Source of the DNA: Adiantum capillus-veneris
Taxonomy: Eukaryota > Streptophyta > Polypodiopsida > Polypodiales > Pteridaceae
DNA: 64,000 nucleotides
Reading direction: 5' to 3'
NCBI GenBank assembly: GCA_014529385.2
Contig: CM043969.1
Coordinates: forward strand, 34,734,446 to 34,798,445
Under the pieces are notes generated by a model. That model saw only the letters and a list, made by a program, of their open reading frames with translations. It did not search any database and was not told the origin of the DNA. A program made the position numbers and the translations under genes. This document shows, in pieces, positions 34,652-46,199 of the stretch. Position 1 is the first letter of the stretch, and each line of letters starts with the position of its first letter.

Positions 34652-34846
34652 AGCTATTAGAAGCTTGCCAGGAGCCGGTGTTGTTTTGGTGTCGAAAGAC
34701 CGTCTCTTCTATTCCTTGCAATTAATGGTATTCGAGCCGCGGGTATAGTAGCTTGAGTGCTTTTTCTAAAGCGGTAAAGAGGAGTAGCAACTAGGGCTTG
34801 AAGTGCCAAAGTACACCTAAAAAGTTTACACCTAAAAGTTGTTAGA
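34652..34846. other. Filler sequence at inverted junction between G3A and G3B
   Basis: About 195 bp with no match elsewhere in the window that I can see; separates the plus-strand G3A fragment from the 3' end of minus-strand G3B. Confidence 0.5.
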
Positions 34847-35040
34847 ATGTCTGCACATTAGTCCTATCAGTCTTCCATAATAGAGTAACAAGCTCTACTT
34901 GGTGTTTGGGAGACGTCGTCTCCGCAAACTTGATCTAAGCATGCATACTACTTCATTTTTGTGCACAATAAAGAAAAAGAAAGTCTTATAAGACAAAAAC
35001 TTTGTTCATTTTTAACATTTTGTACATTTTCTTACTCATT

Positions 35041-36409
35041 GGGAAGCATTGTAAGCGTTGACAATGTTTAGGTTATACTTTAATTGTATGCCTTGCATCC
35101 ATCTAGCATCTTCAAAAGGATAATTCTTAAACTTAATAAGATATCATCGGATAGTCTTACCGCCTCTTAGCACCTTGTCTTCATGTCGGAGAATGGACTC
35201 GGGCTGTAGCACCTCCTCTTGGTCCTCGATCTCCGGCGGGTCTTCAATAGTTGGTTCTTGAGGTGGCTCTCCTTTGTAAGGCTTTAATAGGCTCACATGG
35301 AAAGCATTGTGTATGAGCCAATGATTGGGCAACTTGAGTTGATAGGCCATCTCATTGATTGGCCTAAGAATCAGAAAGGGACCATAGTACCTTTTTGCTA
35401 GTTTAGCATAGTACTTTTGCTGGCCCGTAGGATTCTTGCCCGTCGTGTGCCTTAATCGAGCCTTGGGAAACTTTAACAAGTCCTAGTCATTTTCTTTAAA
35501 AGCTTGGGCTCTTCTGTGCTTGTCAGCAGCACCCTTTTGCCTTTGCTGTGAGATAGAGATAGCATCCTTAATATTTTGGAAAGATTCTTGTAGGTCTCGG
35601 CTATACTCATCTGCAGCGAAGATCTTCCCATGTACCTTAAGTAGCAAGGGACTTTTTGATCTTCCCTCAATTACCTCGAAAGGTGCTTTTCCCGTGGAAG
35701 TATGTACAGTGTTATTGTGAGCATACTCCACTAAGGGTAAGTACTTCTCCCATTGGGATCTTTGATCTACTTCCGTTACATAGGCTTTTAGTAGATCGAG
35801 AATGGTTAGGTTAGCTATTTCACTTTGGCCATCCGTTTGTGGATGATAGGCCGAAGAGAAGTTTAGCCTTGTCCCTAAATTCTCAAAGAGACCCTTCCAG
35901 AAATTACTGGTCATTCTAGGATCTCTATCCGACACTATGGACATTGGAAAGCCATGGTACTTGAAAATTTGTGAAATGAAGAGGGTTGCCATTTGATGGG
36001 CTTTGATAGTCTTTTTGACAGGTATAAAATGAGCTTGTTTACGGAACCTGTCTACTATCGTCCATATTCCCGTATTCCCATGGATAGACTTAGGCAATTC
36101 AAAGATAAAATCCATGGATATGCTCTCCCATGGTGAATTAGGGATTGGCAAGGGTTGAAGCAATCCAAGTTGATTCCCTCTATCAAATTTTGTCTTTTGG
36201 CATACCACACATTTAGAAACATACTCTTGTATGTTCACTTTCATGGTAGGCCAATAGAAATATGTTTCAATTCCCTTTAAGGTAGACTAAATCCCTATAT
36301 GCCCCGCATAAGGTGGAGCATGAGATTCATACATTACTTTCTCACGTAGTGAGTTAGTAACGCATAGTCTGTTTCCATAGAGAAGATAACCATCTTGTAA
36401 GGTAAATGG
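35041..36409 (-). pseudogene. G3B integrase and chromodomain-like tail
   Basis: Contains the zinc-binding region (HAPPYAGHIGI, then CVVCQKTK), with a TAG between the two halves near 36287. The catalytic core follows with SMDFIFELPKS, VSDRDPRM and DGQSEIAN, supplying the D, D and E positions. A stop follows KEND near 35482. The tail [19 protein letters not shown] then [15 protein letters not shown] ends in a CGA-to-TGA stop near 35142, where G3A keeps reading RYLIKFKNYP. Not functional as read. Confidence 0.87.
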
Positions 36410-38209
36410 TTATTCTTTCTTCCCTAATGCAAGGGCTGAAATCACATGTCTAAAATCGCGATCAATAGCATACTCATCTATCATTGAAGATAGATCATTG
36501 TGAGTTGCTATGGAAACCGCATTCACTCTCGGCCATCTTGAGAGTACATCAGCTACTTGATTATGCTTGCCAGCAATGTGAGCAATATGAAAATGAAATT
36601 GCGAAAGGAAATTTTCCCACCTCATTTGTTTGTCGGAGAGCTTGGTCTGCATCATGAAGTACTTAAGACTTTGGTGATCCGTTCGCATAATGAAAGGAGT
36701 CCCCAATAAATAGTGCTTCCATGAGTCTAAGGCATGTAGAACTGCAAGGAGTTCCTTCTCATATATGCCTAGAGCTTGCTCAACAGGGTCGAGCCTTTGA
36801 CTCTCATAGCCTATGGCATGCCCTTCTTGGAGCAAAACAGCTCCAAGGCAATCACCACAAGCATCACATTGGACCTCAAATGGATTTGAGAGATCCGGTA
36901 GTGTAAGCACAGGTTGAGAGATAAGCTTTTGTTTAAGCTTTTCGAAAGCATTGTTCTCCTTAGCAGACCATGTATACCTAACGCTTTTCTTTGTTAGGTC
37001 ATGTAATGGTCCCACAATTTGTGAGAACTTTTCTATGAAGCGTCTATAGTATGCACACATACCTATAAATCTTCTTAGTTCATGAAGATTCCTTGGTTTA
37101 GGCCATCCTTTTATTACCTCTAACTTAGATGGATCCATTTGGATGCCATCTTGAGAGATAATATGACCTAAATATTGAATCTCTTGCAAGAAAAATTCAC
37201 TTTTCTTTCGATTAACATAAAGTTTATTCTCTCTTAAAACTTGAAATATTACCTGGAGGTGTTTCTTGTGCTCCTCCAATGAATTAGAGTAGATGATAAT
37301 ATCATCAAAGAACACTCCAGTGAAGGTTCGATGAGGCCTAAACAGCTTCTCCATCAAGCGGTTGAATGTGGCTGGTGCATTGGTCAAGCCAAAAGGCATG
37401 ACAATGTATTCGTAAAGACCAAATGTGGTGCAAAATGCGGTCTTTACAATGTCTTGATCACTTATCCTTATTTGATGATAGCCACTTTTTAGGTCAATCC
37501 TACTGAAGTAGGTTGATCCTTGTAGCTTATCAAATAGGTCTTCTACCCGTGGAACGGGAAACCTATTCTTGATAGTGATCTTATTTAGTGCTCTATAGTC
37601 GACACACATACGATATGTGCCGTCTTTCTTTTGCACTAATAGCACAGGTGAGGAAAATGGAGATGAGCTAGGCCTAACCATGCCCTTCTCAACTAACTCA
37701 TGCACTTGCCGCATAATCTCCTCTTGTTGAGCTTGTGAAACTCTATAAGGAGGTTTGTTAGGCGGTGAACTTCCTGGAAGAAATTCAATTGCATGGTCAT
37801 CGTTACCTCGTTTAGGAGGTAGCTCACAAGGGATGTCGTCAATAAAAACATCTTGAAACCCCTTGAGAAAATTGGATAACTCTAATTCCTTTTGGTTGAT
37901 TTTATTTTCTTTTGCTAAAGCATTAGGTTCATTTTGAGAATCTTTAACAAAAATCATGTACACGGAAATAGAGCTCTTTATTGACTTGTTGAAAGCTGGT
38001 GTATGTACAATGGGGATAGTGTTACCCATTTCCTTAGCATCTATATACATGTATTTTTCCCTAAACTTAAAGGAGATTCTCCTTTCAGGAAATTTAACAT
38101 CGATAGCCAGGCGGTCAAACCATGGTGCCCCTAGGATTACGTCCTCATGATTGAGAGGAGAGATAAAGAAGTCCTCTTTGTACACATAGCCTTGGACATG
38201 AAGCCTCAA
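36410..38209 (-). pseudogene. G3B reverse transcriptase and RNase H with protease remnant
   Basis: 599 open codons. Residues about 1-60 are the C-terminal end of a retropepsin (DVILGAPWFDRLAI). RT runs from about 150 to 330 with YRMCVDYRALNKIT, FSRIDLKSGYHQIRI, MPFGLTNAPATF and the catalytic FFDDIIIYS (37290-37320). RNase H follows with DACGDCLGAVLLQ, YEKELLAVLHAL and TDHQSLKYFM. The frame is intact to a stop at 36407-36409, yet the protease active site is missing upstream, so the original Gag-Pol is broken. Confidence 0.88.
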
Positions 38210-39595
38210 TTTCCCAATTAAGGGAGTGACTGAAGCTTCTTGCCCCTTGAAGGCACTGTCCTTAGGAGACTTTTGGACATTGTCCTTCCCCTTAGGCTCA
38301 TTGGAACCCTTGTTTTCCGGGGGCTTATTATTTCTTTTAGCCCCCGTTTGGAAATTGATTCAAGAGGCCACCATAGTATGGTGTATTACCACCGATATGG
38401 TACGTGGCCTTTGGGAGTTGACATACTCCACCATTTCTTCGGTTAAGCCCGCACAAAATTGTTGCTTTTGCTCTCCAAAATCCAACTTTTTGAAGACAGC
38501 GACTTTGAGTTGTAGGTCCCAAAACTTGTCTACATATTTGTGGATGGATTCATTGGGAGAGAGCTTTAAGCTTCGCCATTCGGTGAGTACTTTGTCTTTG
38601 GCATCGGTGGCCAAAAACTGCTTCATAATGGAATCTCTTAAAGATTTCCATGTTCGTGGAGCTTCACCATTGGCTCGTAGGCTAGACCACCATTGTCTGG
38701 CGGACTGTTGAAAGTGCATAGCTACATGGCGTAGCTTAGAGGACTCTGTGAAGCCCTCATCTCCAAACGCCGCATCGAATTGCTGGATAAAGGCCAAGAC
38801 TTTGTCCATAGCACCAAAGGTGCCATCATAGGTAAGGAAAGAGATGCTCTTCCCTCCCTCTTTGAATTTCTTCAGCTTGGAGGACCTCTTCCATGAGGCA
38901 TAGGATTTCCTATGGCCTCTTCTTTTTGACGGTTCAAAGGTTGCACCATCACTTTCTTCAGAAGGTGGAGAAGAGGGTGACCTCTTTCTCACCTATTTCT
39001 TGTCTTGATCTTTGTCGTCTTCACCATCACTTTCATAAGAGGAAGAGGATGAAGAAGATGGAGAAGAGGGTGTCCTCTTTCTCGCCTTTTTCTTCTCTTG
39101 CTTTTTATCATCCCTCTTTGAATTGTGGTGAGGAGAAGAATACGATGGTCTTCTCCACTTTGGTGGTGATGGAGAGCGTTTAGCCCGCCGTCTTCGTGGA
39201 GCCATCTCCGCCGAGGTGGCGGGAGACTCGCTTCTTTCTCGTTCCTTCAGTGGAGGCTCTTGAGTTCTCCTTTGGGAAGGAGATGCATCATCAAGAAGTA
39301 AATTCTTGAGCCCTTCATATGGATTCTCTTCTTCTTCCCGAATCGGAGAGAGACCTCTTTTGGTAGTCTCACAAGGAGGCTTCCTAGGTGTTCTCTTGTC
39401 ATGGTGATGAGCTTGGAGAATCCCGTGAGCACGGATCTGCCTTTGCACTTCACTTTGAAGAGATGGATTGCCCATGGCTTGTTGAAGCCTAGAAACAAGA
39501 TAGTTAACAAGCATTGAAGCATCATTAGTAGCTTGCTCATGAGCAATATGATTAAGCCGTAGGCAAGCCCCGTAGGACTCCACTATTAAGACCAT
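38210..39595 (-). pseudogene. G3B gag with SR-like region
   Basis: First in-frame ATG is at 39595 (MVLIVESYGACLRLN). An upstream open stretch to 39682 has no ATG. Residues about 60-190 are rich in Arg, Lys, Ser and Glu (RRRRAKRSPSPPKWRR; SSSSSSSYESDGEDD), then a TAG near 38993. After it a Retrotrans_gag-like segment follows (QQSARQWWSSLRANGE, TEWRSLKLSPNESIHKYVDK). No CCHC knuckle and no DTGA/DSGA protease site lie between gag and the RT frame. They appear to have been deleted near 38350. Confidence 0.8.
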
Positions 39596-39751
39596 AGCTC
39601 TCGACTGTGATGCCCCGTTAACTGCACAAAGGAAGGCGCACTGCAAGGCTGAAAAATCCCTATTCTCCTTACTCACAGGCAATTAATAATACCAACCATT
39701 TGTAGCTAGCTTGAGGACCTCCCTTCTTGAGCAAGAAAAGAGAAACCTTGT

Positions 39752-39763
39752 GCTCTGATACCA
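39752..39763 (-). other. Primer-binding site of G3B
   Basis: Minus-strand TGGTATCAGAGC, one base after the LTR; complement of initiator tRNA-Met. Confidence 0.88.
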
Positions 39764-39764
39764 A

Positions 39765-40757
39765 TGTAACATTTAATGGCCTAATAACTTATGTGTAGCG
39801 GAAATTAGCATGAACATAGTGGGCATTTCATTAGAATAGATTCCTAATGAGAATTACAAGAGTGCTTGGGTGGAGAGAGCAACAAAAAGAATAACACCTA
39901 GTTAGATAGCATTGACAATACTTTCAAAAGAGAGAGAAATTAAGCTATTGACAACAGTTGAGGACCGGATTTTCATGGAGCCGGTCCCCCCTCCAAAAGG
40001 CTTTGTATTATGGTTTCTCCCATCAAGAGAGACATTGTACAATACAATTCTTTGTGTTCCTTCAAGACTAGCTAGTGCAATGAAGATGAAAGCTTCATGC
40101 ACTAAGCAAAACACTTAGCAAACACAACTTGAATTATCCCCGTTCTCAGACCCAAGACCTCACACACCTTCGAAGTTGGTGAGAGCTAGCAGGGTATGAG
40201 AGTAGATTGAGAGGAAGAAGGAGTATCTTACGAGAAAGATGTACATCTCCTCACATAATCACTCATATTAGCATAGCTCATCTTAGTAATTATCTTGGTA
40301 GAGGAGATGAGCATGCATTGAAGCTTGGCTCTTGGTTGGATTTGCATCCACAAGCCAAGAGAGTGTTGATGTAGGCTTCTATCTTACAAGCTTGGAGTAG
40401 GTGATGAGTTCTCCCCATGTAGGGATATGTGTTGACTTTGGAGAGCACACAAAGCATCCAATTCCCCCTAAGCTTTAACCCTTTGGACACAACCTTTGAA
40501 TTTTGGAACCTTAGCATTTTGGAAGTCTTAATGGGCTGAACCTTAGGGTCTTTTTAGCCCATTGTTGCACATGGCTCTTTTGCAGATGGCCCCCCCTTTG
40601 GATCCCTATTTTCCCTCCTTTGGATCCCTACTGTGGCCGGCGGTCTGCTAGCTTAACCAATATTCTAGCCTTTTCTCCCCTGGCACTTCCCCACATTAAA
40701 TGATCAGTTTAATATGAGAAAATCATTTAGGAGAATTAGATATTGATTATTATGACA
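39765..40757 (-). repeat. 5' LTR of G3B
   Basis: 993 bp, homologous to the reverse complement of 32890-34429 with an internal deletion of about 545 bp. Confidence 0.88.
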
Positions 40758-42371
40758 GAGGTGATGCTTTTTTGGTGGTTAACTAAGTACTTGGGGTGTG
40801 GCAAAGCAAGAATGCAAGGCTGAAAAATATGTGTTTTAAAATGAGGAATCTGTTGACGCATTTTGAAGATTGGAGTTTAAAGTATGTGGACAAGGCTCAA
40901 AATGAAGAAGCACATGGTGCAGCACAAGCTTCAATTGGACAATTGTATGTAATAAGGGCTGATTCTCGTCTTTATCTAAGAAGGGAAGCTTTAGAGAGGG
41001 AGGAAGAGTTTCTACAAATAGGTATGCTTCCATCGAGTTGGAGAAGTCAAAAAAGTATGCCTTCCTACGCCGTGCCAAAAGGTATGTGCTACTTGGCGAT
41101 GCCTTGTAAACATATGAAGGGGGCTTATGTTGTGATGAGAAAAGTACCTCGGAAAGAGGAAAGTTATAGAATTTTAGAGGAGAATCATGAGGGTTCTTGT
41201 GGTGGTCATTTTGCTTCAAAGATCACTTTGCATAAAGTCTTGCAGGAAGGGTATGTGTGGCCAAGCATTCAACATGACGTTCATCATTGGTGCAAGTCTT
41301 GCAAAGAGTGTCAAAGCATCGCAAATAGGGTTATCAAATCAGAAATTAGAGGTACCATTGTGGCTTATGATGTGTTTGAGAAGTGGGGTATTGATGCAAT
41401 AGGTCATCTACTTATGACAGCTAGAGGCAAATGTTACATACTTACTGTTGTTGACTATCTATCCAGGTGGGCTGAAGCCACGCCCGAAGCCAGGCTGTTA
41501 AGCACATCACGGGAAAAGATGTTTCCCAATTTATATATGAAGATATTTGCTACAAATTTGGAATTCCATTGAAGTTACTTTCTGACAAGGGTCCAGGTTT
41601 CAGGGGATAGCTGGTGGATTATCTATGTCAGAAGCTTCATGTGCATCGCATGTTTACTACTCCATATTATCCCCAATGCAATGGCATGAATGAAAGGTTT
41701 AATGGAGATCTCATAAGGGTGCTTACAAAGATGACAAGAAACAATGTGAAGACTTGGGATTTAGATCTACCTTGTGCTCTATGGGCTTACAGGACTGCCA
41801 TCAAATCAGGTATTGGTTTCTCTCCCTTCAATCTAGTTTTTGCAAAGAGTCTTTACTTCCTATTGAGGTGGAGATACCAGCTTTGAAGATGATGCTAAAG
41901 CTTGAAGAAGAGCCCAATGGTGCATTCAATGAAAGGCTTCTATATTTGAAATGTGTACAATTGGATAGGTTGGTGGCTTTTGAGCATTATGAGCAGGTCT
42001 TGAAGAACAATCAAGCAAAGGAAAATGAGAAGGTGAAGGACAAAGACATCAAGAAGGGCGACATGGTGCTTTATTACAATAGCAAGCTTAATAGTACTTT
42101 TCAAAAGAAGTTTCAAATCAAGTGGCAAGGTCCTTTCTTGGTCTTAAACAAGTTTCCAATGGCACATATCAACTTGCTGACTTGGATGGTACCCCACATA
42201 AAGCGCGTGAATGGCTACAGGTTGAAGAAGTATATTACAAGGTTGATGACTGTAATTGAGGATGAGTCTCCTTTTGAAGAATTTTTTGATCATGTGGCTA
42301 AGGATGAAGATGAAGTGAAGACTCCCACATGTGGTTTACAGGATCTCTTTTGTGTTGTTGATCATGAATGA
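40758..42371 (+). pseudogene. Gypsy G4 fragment: RNase H end and integrase, decayed
   Basis: A different Gypsy lineage from G1-G3. First comes an RNase H end with KAQNEEAHGAAQ. Then the integrase zinc finger (ENHEGSCGGHF ... WCKSCKEC), EKWGIDAIGHL, LLSDKGPGF and YYPQCNGMNERFN carrying the D, D, E positions, and a C-terminal KDKDIKKGDMVLYY / GPFLVLNKF module. Lesions: a frameshift near 41540, TAG near 41609, another frameshift near 41852. G3B's 5' LTR abuts its left edge, so G3B probably inserted here. The RNase H motif resembles Tat-type elements; lineage is tentative. Confidence 0.8.
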
Positions 42372-44219
42372 TCTAGCAGGCTGGGGTGTGGCAAATTATG
42401 TTGGGCGCATTTCTGACACCCGTTTTTAATAAATTTGTACATATGGACATGAAGCCCAATGTCAAAAAGGTGTGCGGGATTTATTTTTGTGGTTTTTTAA
42501 GCTTGCTTTAGCAAGCATATGTACATGCATTGCAAGTCGCTAGTCGAGTGATAAATGTCGGGCTACTGTAAGTGCCCGTGAGTTATTTTTTTGAAGTGAG
42601 ACTTGTAAATAGCTAAAACTCAACTACAAACTTAAACGAAGTTCAAAAAAAGACCAGAAAATCGCAGGTTTGAGCTCGTGTGCCTTCTTGATGGTTTTTG
42701 TTGCATTTTTTGCCCTCGCCTTGCCTACTCTACGTGTAGTCGTGTTGGGACAACTCCCTGTTTGCATCAATTTTACATATAGAGGCATGTAGATTCAAAT
42801 TTTTTCATCTTCAGATTTCTCGCCATTCACTTTTCAAGCTTTAAAGTGCTCCAATTAAAGTTGTGCTCTTCAGGTGATGACTAGTCCTCTGCAGGGTTAT
42901 GGCTATGGCAACCTAGTGGCAAATTGTGTGCAGATAGATTGGGAGGGCATGTATCTATGAATTGTGGAATTGATGTTGAAGTTGTGGGTTTGTGATGTTC
43001 AATGGTGAAAGGGGAGGCCCTTGTCTTCATATGCATTGGTTGGAGTGTGTTGTAAATCCATGCTTTGGTAGGGTTTTGCTCCTATGTGACATAGTCTTTT
43101 GGGTGGGCGACGACCAGTAAATTCCCCAGGGGACTACTCTTGTTGGTCTTGTGGTGTTTCAAAGGGATTTTCCAAAGCTTTTGGTGTTCTTGTAGTTCTC
43201 TTTCAATGCACTTGGGTGACAAGTGCTAAGCATGGCTCTTACACTTAGCACATGCCATCATACAAGCATTTGTTGATGTCAATCTCCACATGTTGATGAG
43301 TAGGCCATGAAAGGATTTTGCTTCACACTCGATGAGAGGGTTTTCTAGCAGTTTGTTAATCTACGAAAGTGGTTTTGATACTAAGAAACTAGATTTGTAA
43401 AGGCATGGACTACTTTTACAAACTTTACATTCCATTTCTTTCTCTTCAAAGCAGTTTGATCTCTTGATTTTAGGTGAACCGCAATGGCTAGCTCAAGAGA
43501 TCGATGAACAACTAGTGCCAATGGTCTTGCAAGTTGAGAACAATCCTCGATTTGGTTACACCCATCTTGTTGTGATAAGGAGTATGTGTGTTACTATATA
43601 TCCTAGACATGGCCCAATAATAGAGCAACCATTGCTTAGACATAAATGCATCTTATTGTTTATGTGAAGTGGCTTATAGGTATAGTTCTCTAGAAGTCCC
43701 TCTATCAAACTATGCCATGTGTGTTTTTAAGGTCTTATATCTTATCTATGAATATTTGAGTGTAAATGTAAATGTAATGAGTCCTTCCTTAACTCAAATT
43801 CACAAGATAGGTTTACAAATATCATATATAAATGGCGTCTTCGAATATATATTTTTGTGTTTTGAAATACCTTTTTTTATGAACTCTTGTATTGGCATAA
43901 TTTCTGTATGTGCCACAGCCTATGGGACATAGACTTAGGAACATTTTAAATTTTTTCCTTAAACCTTGCCAAGAATGACTTGGAAGTGCATTGTACACAT
44001 AATCACAGCACAACATAAAAGTTAACACTTGAAGATGGTAGGAAAACATTGGCAAAGCAAAGTATGATTGCTAAGAGTAAAGAGGAGTTGATATATTACA
44101 AGCGTGAGATGTCATAGTGCACACAAGAATTGTGACATTGTATTAATCTTAGAGTCCAACTAGAGAGGGAGGATGGAAAGGCTTCATATGGTAGTAACAC
44201 GTAGTAGAAAGTTTAGAGC
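42372..44219. other. Non-coding stretch after G4
   Basis: No supported gene. TGTTGGGCGCATTTCTGACACCC at 42399 could begin the G4 3' LTR, since it follows the polyprotein end closely, but no second LTR is available to confirm. Short ORFs at 43464-43932 show no recognisable domain. Confidence 0.4.
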
Positions 44220-44733
44220 TTAGTGACTTTGGAGGCGGGAATTTTTAAAGTTGTTAAGTGGACCATTTACATAGTCCATATATTGTTTAGCACCTGAAAG
44301 TGTGGAGCCAGCAACAAGCTGATCTGCCATGGAGATAATTGCATTATTGTTGATCTTGTAGATGAAGGAGGACAACGTAATTGTGGTTGATTCTGACATG
44401 GACTTGCCGCTTTGGGTCTTACTCATGATTGTAGAAGCATAGGAGATGGGTTGGATGGGATCCTTGGCACCAGTGGTCTCAGTCGTCTCAATTGTAAAGC
44501 CCGCATTTACAGCTGATCCTTTTTGTGTCGCGTAGCTTGCTGCAGACTTAATGAGACTCGTGATTCGTAAAGTTACTACTTCTGCTAACTTTCCAGCCAA
44601 TCCCACGACCCCCACCACAAAGTTAGAAACCCCCTTAAGAATCACGTTGCAATCAGTGGTATCATTCTTTGCTGTTTGTTGGGCCCAATCCACCAGGTGG
44701 ATGTACCCTACATAGCTGTCGTTGCAAGTGAGC
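44220..44733 (-). CDS. Unrecognised protein, probable last exon
   Basis: Open to a stop at 44220. No ATG starts it; the frame extends upstream to an AATATAG acceptor-like site at about 44734, giving LTCNDSYVGYIHLVDWAQQ at its start. A hydrophobic run NFVVGVVGLAGKLAEVV is followed by a Ser/Thr-rich, non-repetitive region. Composition is normal for a protein and unlike the surrounding simple repeats. It may be spliced to the ORF at 46200-46808 on the same strand across a 1.5-kb intron. I do not recognise the family. Confidence 0.45.
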
Positions 44734-44905
44734 TATATTAGTATTTGATGTTGGTGCCATTCTTACTTGAAATATACAAGAAAAAGGAGCATTTAGTTGG
44801 TTCTAAATTGCATATGCAAGTAGTGAGTGCACAGATTCCTACATGAAGATTAGGTATGTAGATAGAGGTGTATTATATACATATATAGAATTATGTGTAT
44901 ACATG

Positions 44906-44907
<2 letters not shown>

Positions 44908-44955
<48 letters not shown>
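44908..44955. repeat. (GA)n microsatellite
   Basis: About 48 bp of AG repeat. Confidence 0.95.
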
Positions 44956-44958
<3 letters not shown>

Positions 44959-45073
44959 CAACCATTGGACACTAATGCTACGGTCAAATTCTCATATTTT
45001 TTCTCATAATATCAAGCCTCGTAATTGGTGCCAAGATTCTAGGGAAGTTTCGAACTCTCACACACAATCCACT

Positions 45074-45241
45074 ACCCATGCACTTGCTTTGACCACTAAG
45101 GGGCCTCGGTGATGCTAGGGAAAGTGTACCTCAACTTAGCCTTGAGCCAGGTAGAGGGGGTAACTGTTTTGAGTTAACCCCATCCCTCAAATAATTCTAC
45201 CTCCAAGAGGTAAAATTAGTACTACTCCCGTCCCCCTTTTC

Positions 45242-45311
<70 letters not shown>

Positions 45312-45322
45312 TGTTCACAAAA

Positions 45323-45356
<34 letters not shown>

Positions 45357-45410
45357 CTTTTCTTGTGCGTGTGTGTGTGTGTGTGAGAGAGAGAGAGATG
45401 TTTTGAGATG

Positions 45411-45456
<46 letters not shown>

Positions 45457-45464
45457 AATCACAA

Positions 45465-45520
<56 letters not shown>

Positions 45521-45701
45521 CATAAGAAAAGGGGGGCGGGAGTAGTACTAATTTTACCTCTTTGAGGTAGAGTTATTTGAAGGATGGGGTTAACTCAAAA
45601 CACTTACCCCCTCCTCCCAGGCTCAAGGCTAAGTTGAGGCACACTTTTCCTAACGTCATTGAGGCCCCTTGGTGGTCAAAGCAAGTAGTAAGTGCATGGG
45701 T
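45074..45701. repeat. Foldback element with 170-bp arms and mirrored microsatellites
   Basis: Left arm about 45074-45243 and right arm about 45530-45701 are inverted copies (both contain ACCCATGCACTT, TTGAGTTAACCCCATCC and GGTAAAATTAGTACTACTCC in opposite orientation). Between them lie (TG)n, (AG)n, (CT)n and (CA)n tracts arranged palindromically around CACAAAACATC and ATTTGTAATCACAAAT. Either a foldback/MITE-type element or an inverted duplication. No clear TSD found. Confidence 0.8.
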
Positions 45702-45822
45702 AATCACATCAATCACTTGTAAAAACACGCCTCTTTGTGGAGGCCACCTAGAAGTTAGTACATGTGTGTCAATCGAAAGGTTGCTTACAAGTTACCATTG
45801 ACCAATCTAGCCCCCCTCCCCC

Positions 45823-46193
45823 CAGCACTAAAGGGCACGGGGCATTAAATGAAGCCCCAGAGGTGGGATCTACGATTGAGAAGCCCGGAGACAAAAGCAG
45901 AGGCGCGCAGGGTCGTAGGATGCACCAGAAGTAAACTAGGACGCCGAAACGTAAACTTGGACATGGACACACCTGTCCACATTGACTTAACATGCGTTTG
46001 TTGCCCACCATGGTCAACATATGCGCACGGGGGGTTGGATAAGCCATGCGCCTTGCCCAGCACCCACCGAGGTTCACTTCGTGCGAGCAGCACCCCACGC
46101 CCCATTTTTTTGAGCCCTCAAATCTCCTTGAGATTCGTGCGCGCACCCTCAACCGTAGATCCCATCTCTTTGCTCCCGTGCCCTTTAGTGCTG
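45823..46193. repeat. Small inverted-repeat element (MITE-like)
   Basis: Terminal arms start CAGCACTAAAGGGCACGGG on both sides (right arm inverted, ending 46193) and share GTGGGATCTACG further in; arms about 50-58 bp, total 371 bp. No clear target duplication, so class is undecided. Confidence 0.65.
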
Positions 46194-46199
46194 AGCCCA

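Larger units (their letters stand above)
34847..40757 (-). mobile_element. Gypsy (chromovirus-like) G3B, 3' LTR missing
   Basis: Order on the minus strand: LTR (40757-39765), initiator tRNA-Met primer site, gag, partial protease, RT, RNase H, integrase, chromodomain-like tail, then 3' non-coding sequence that stops at 34847, about 180 bp before a 3' LTR would be expected. Many stops. The flanking 40758-40762 is GAGGT; no partner duplication is available. Confidence 0.9.

Noticed and set aside
42399-42480. Possible 3' LTR start of G4 (TGTTGGGCGC)
   Set aside because: Without a second LTR or a flanking duplication it cannot be distinguished from chance.
43464-43932. Two small ORFs after G4
   Set aside because: No domain, no homologue in the window, composition typical of AT-rich non-coding DNA.
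45187-45525. Overlapping ORFs of 90-110 codons in the foldback centre
   Set aside because: Low-complexity translation of microsatellites.
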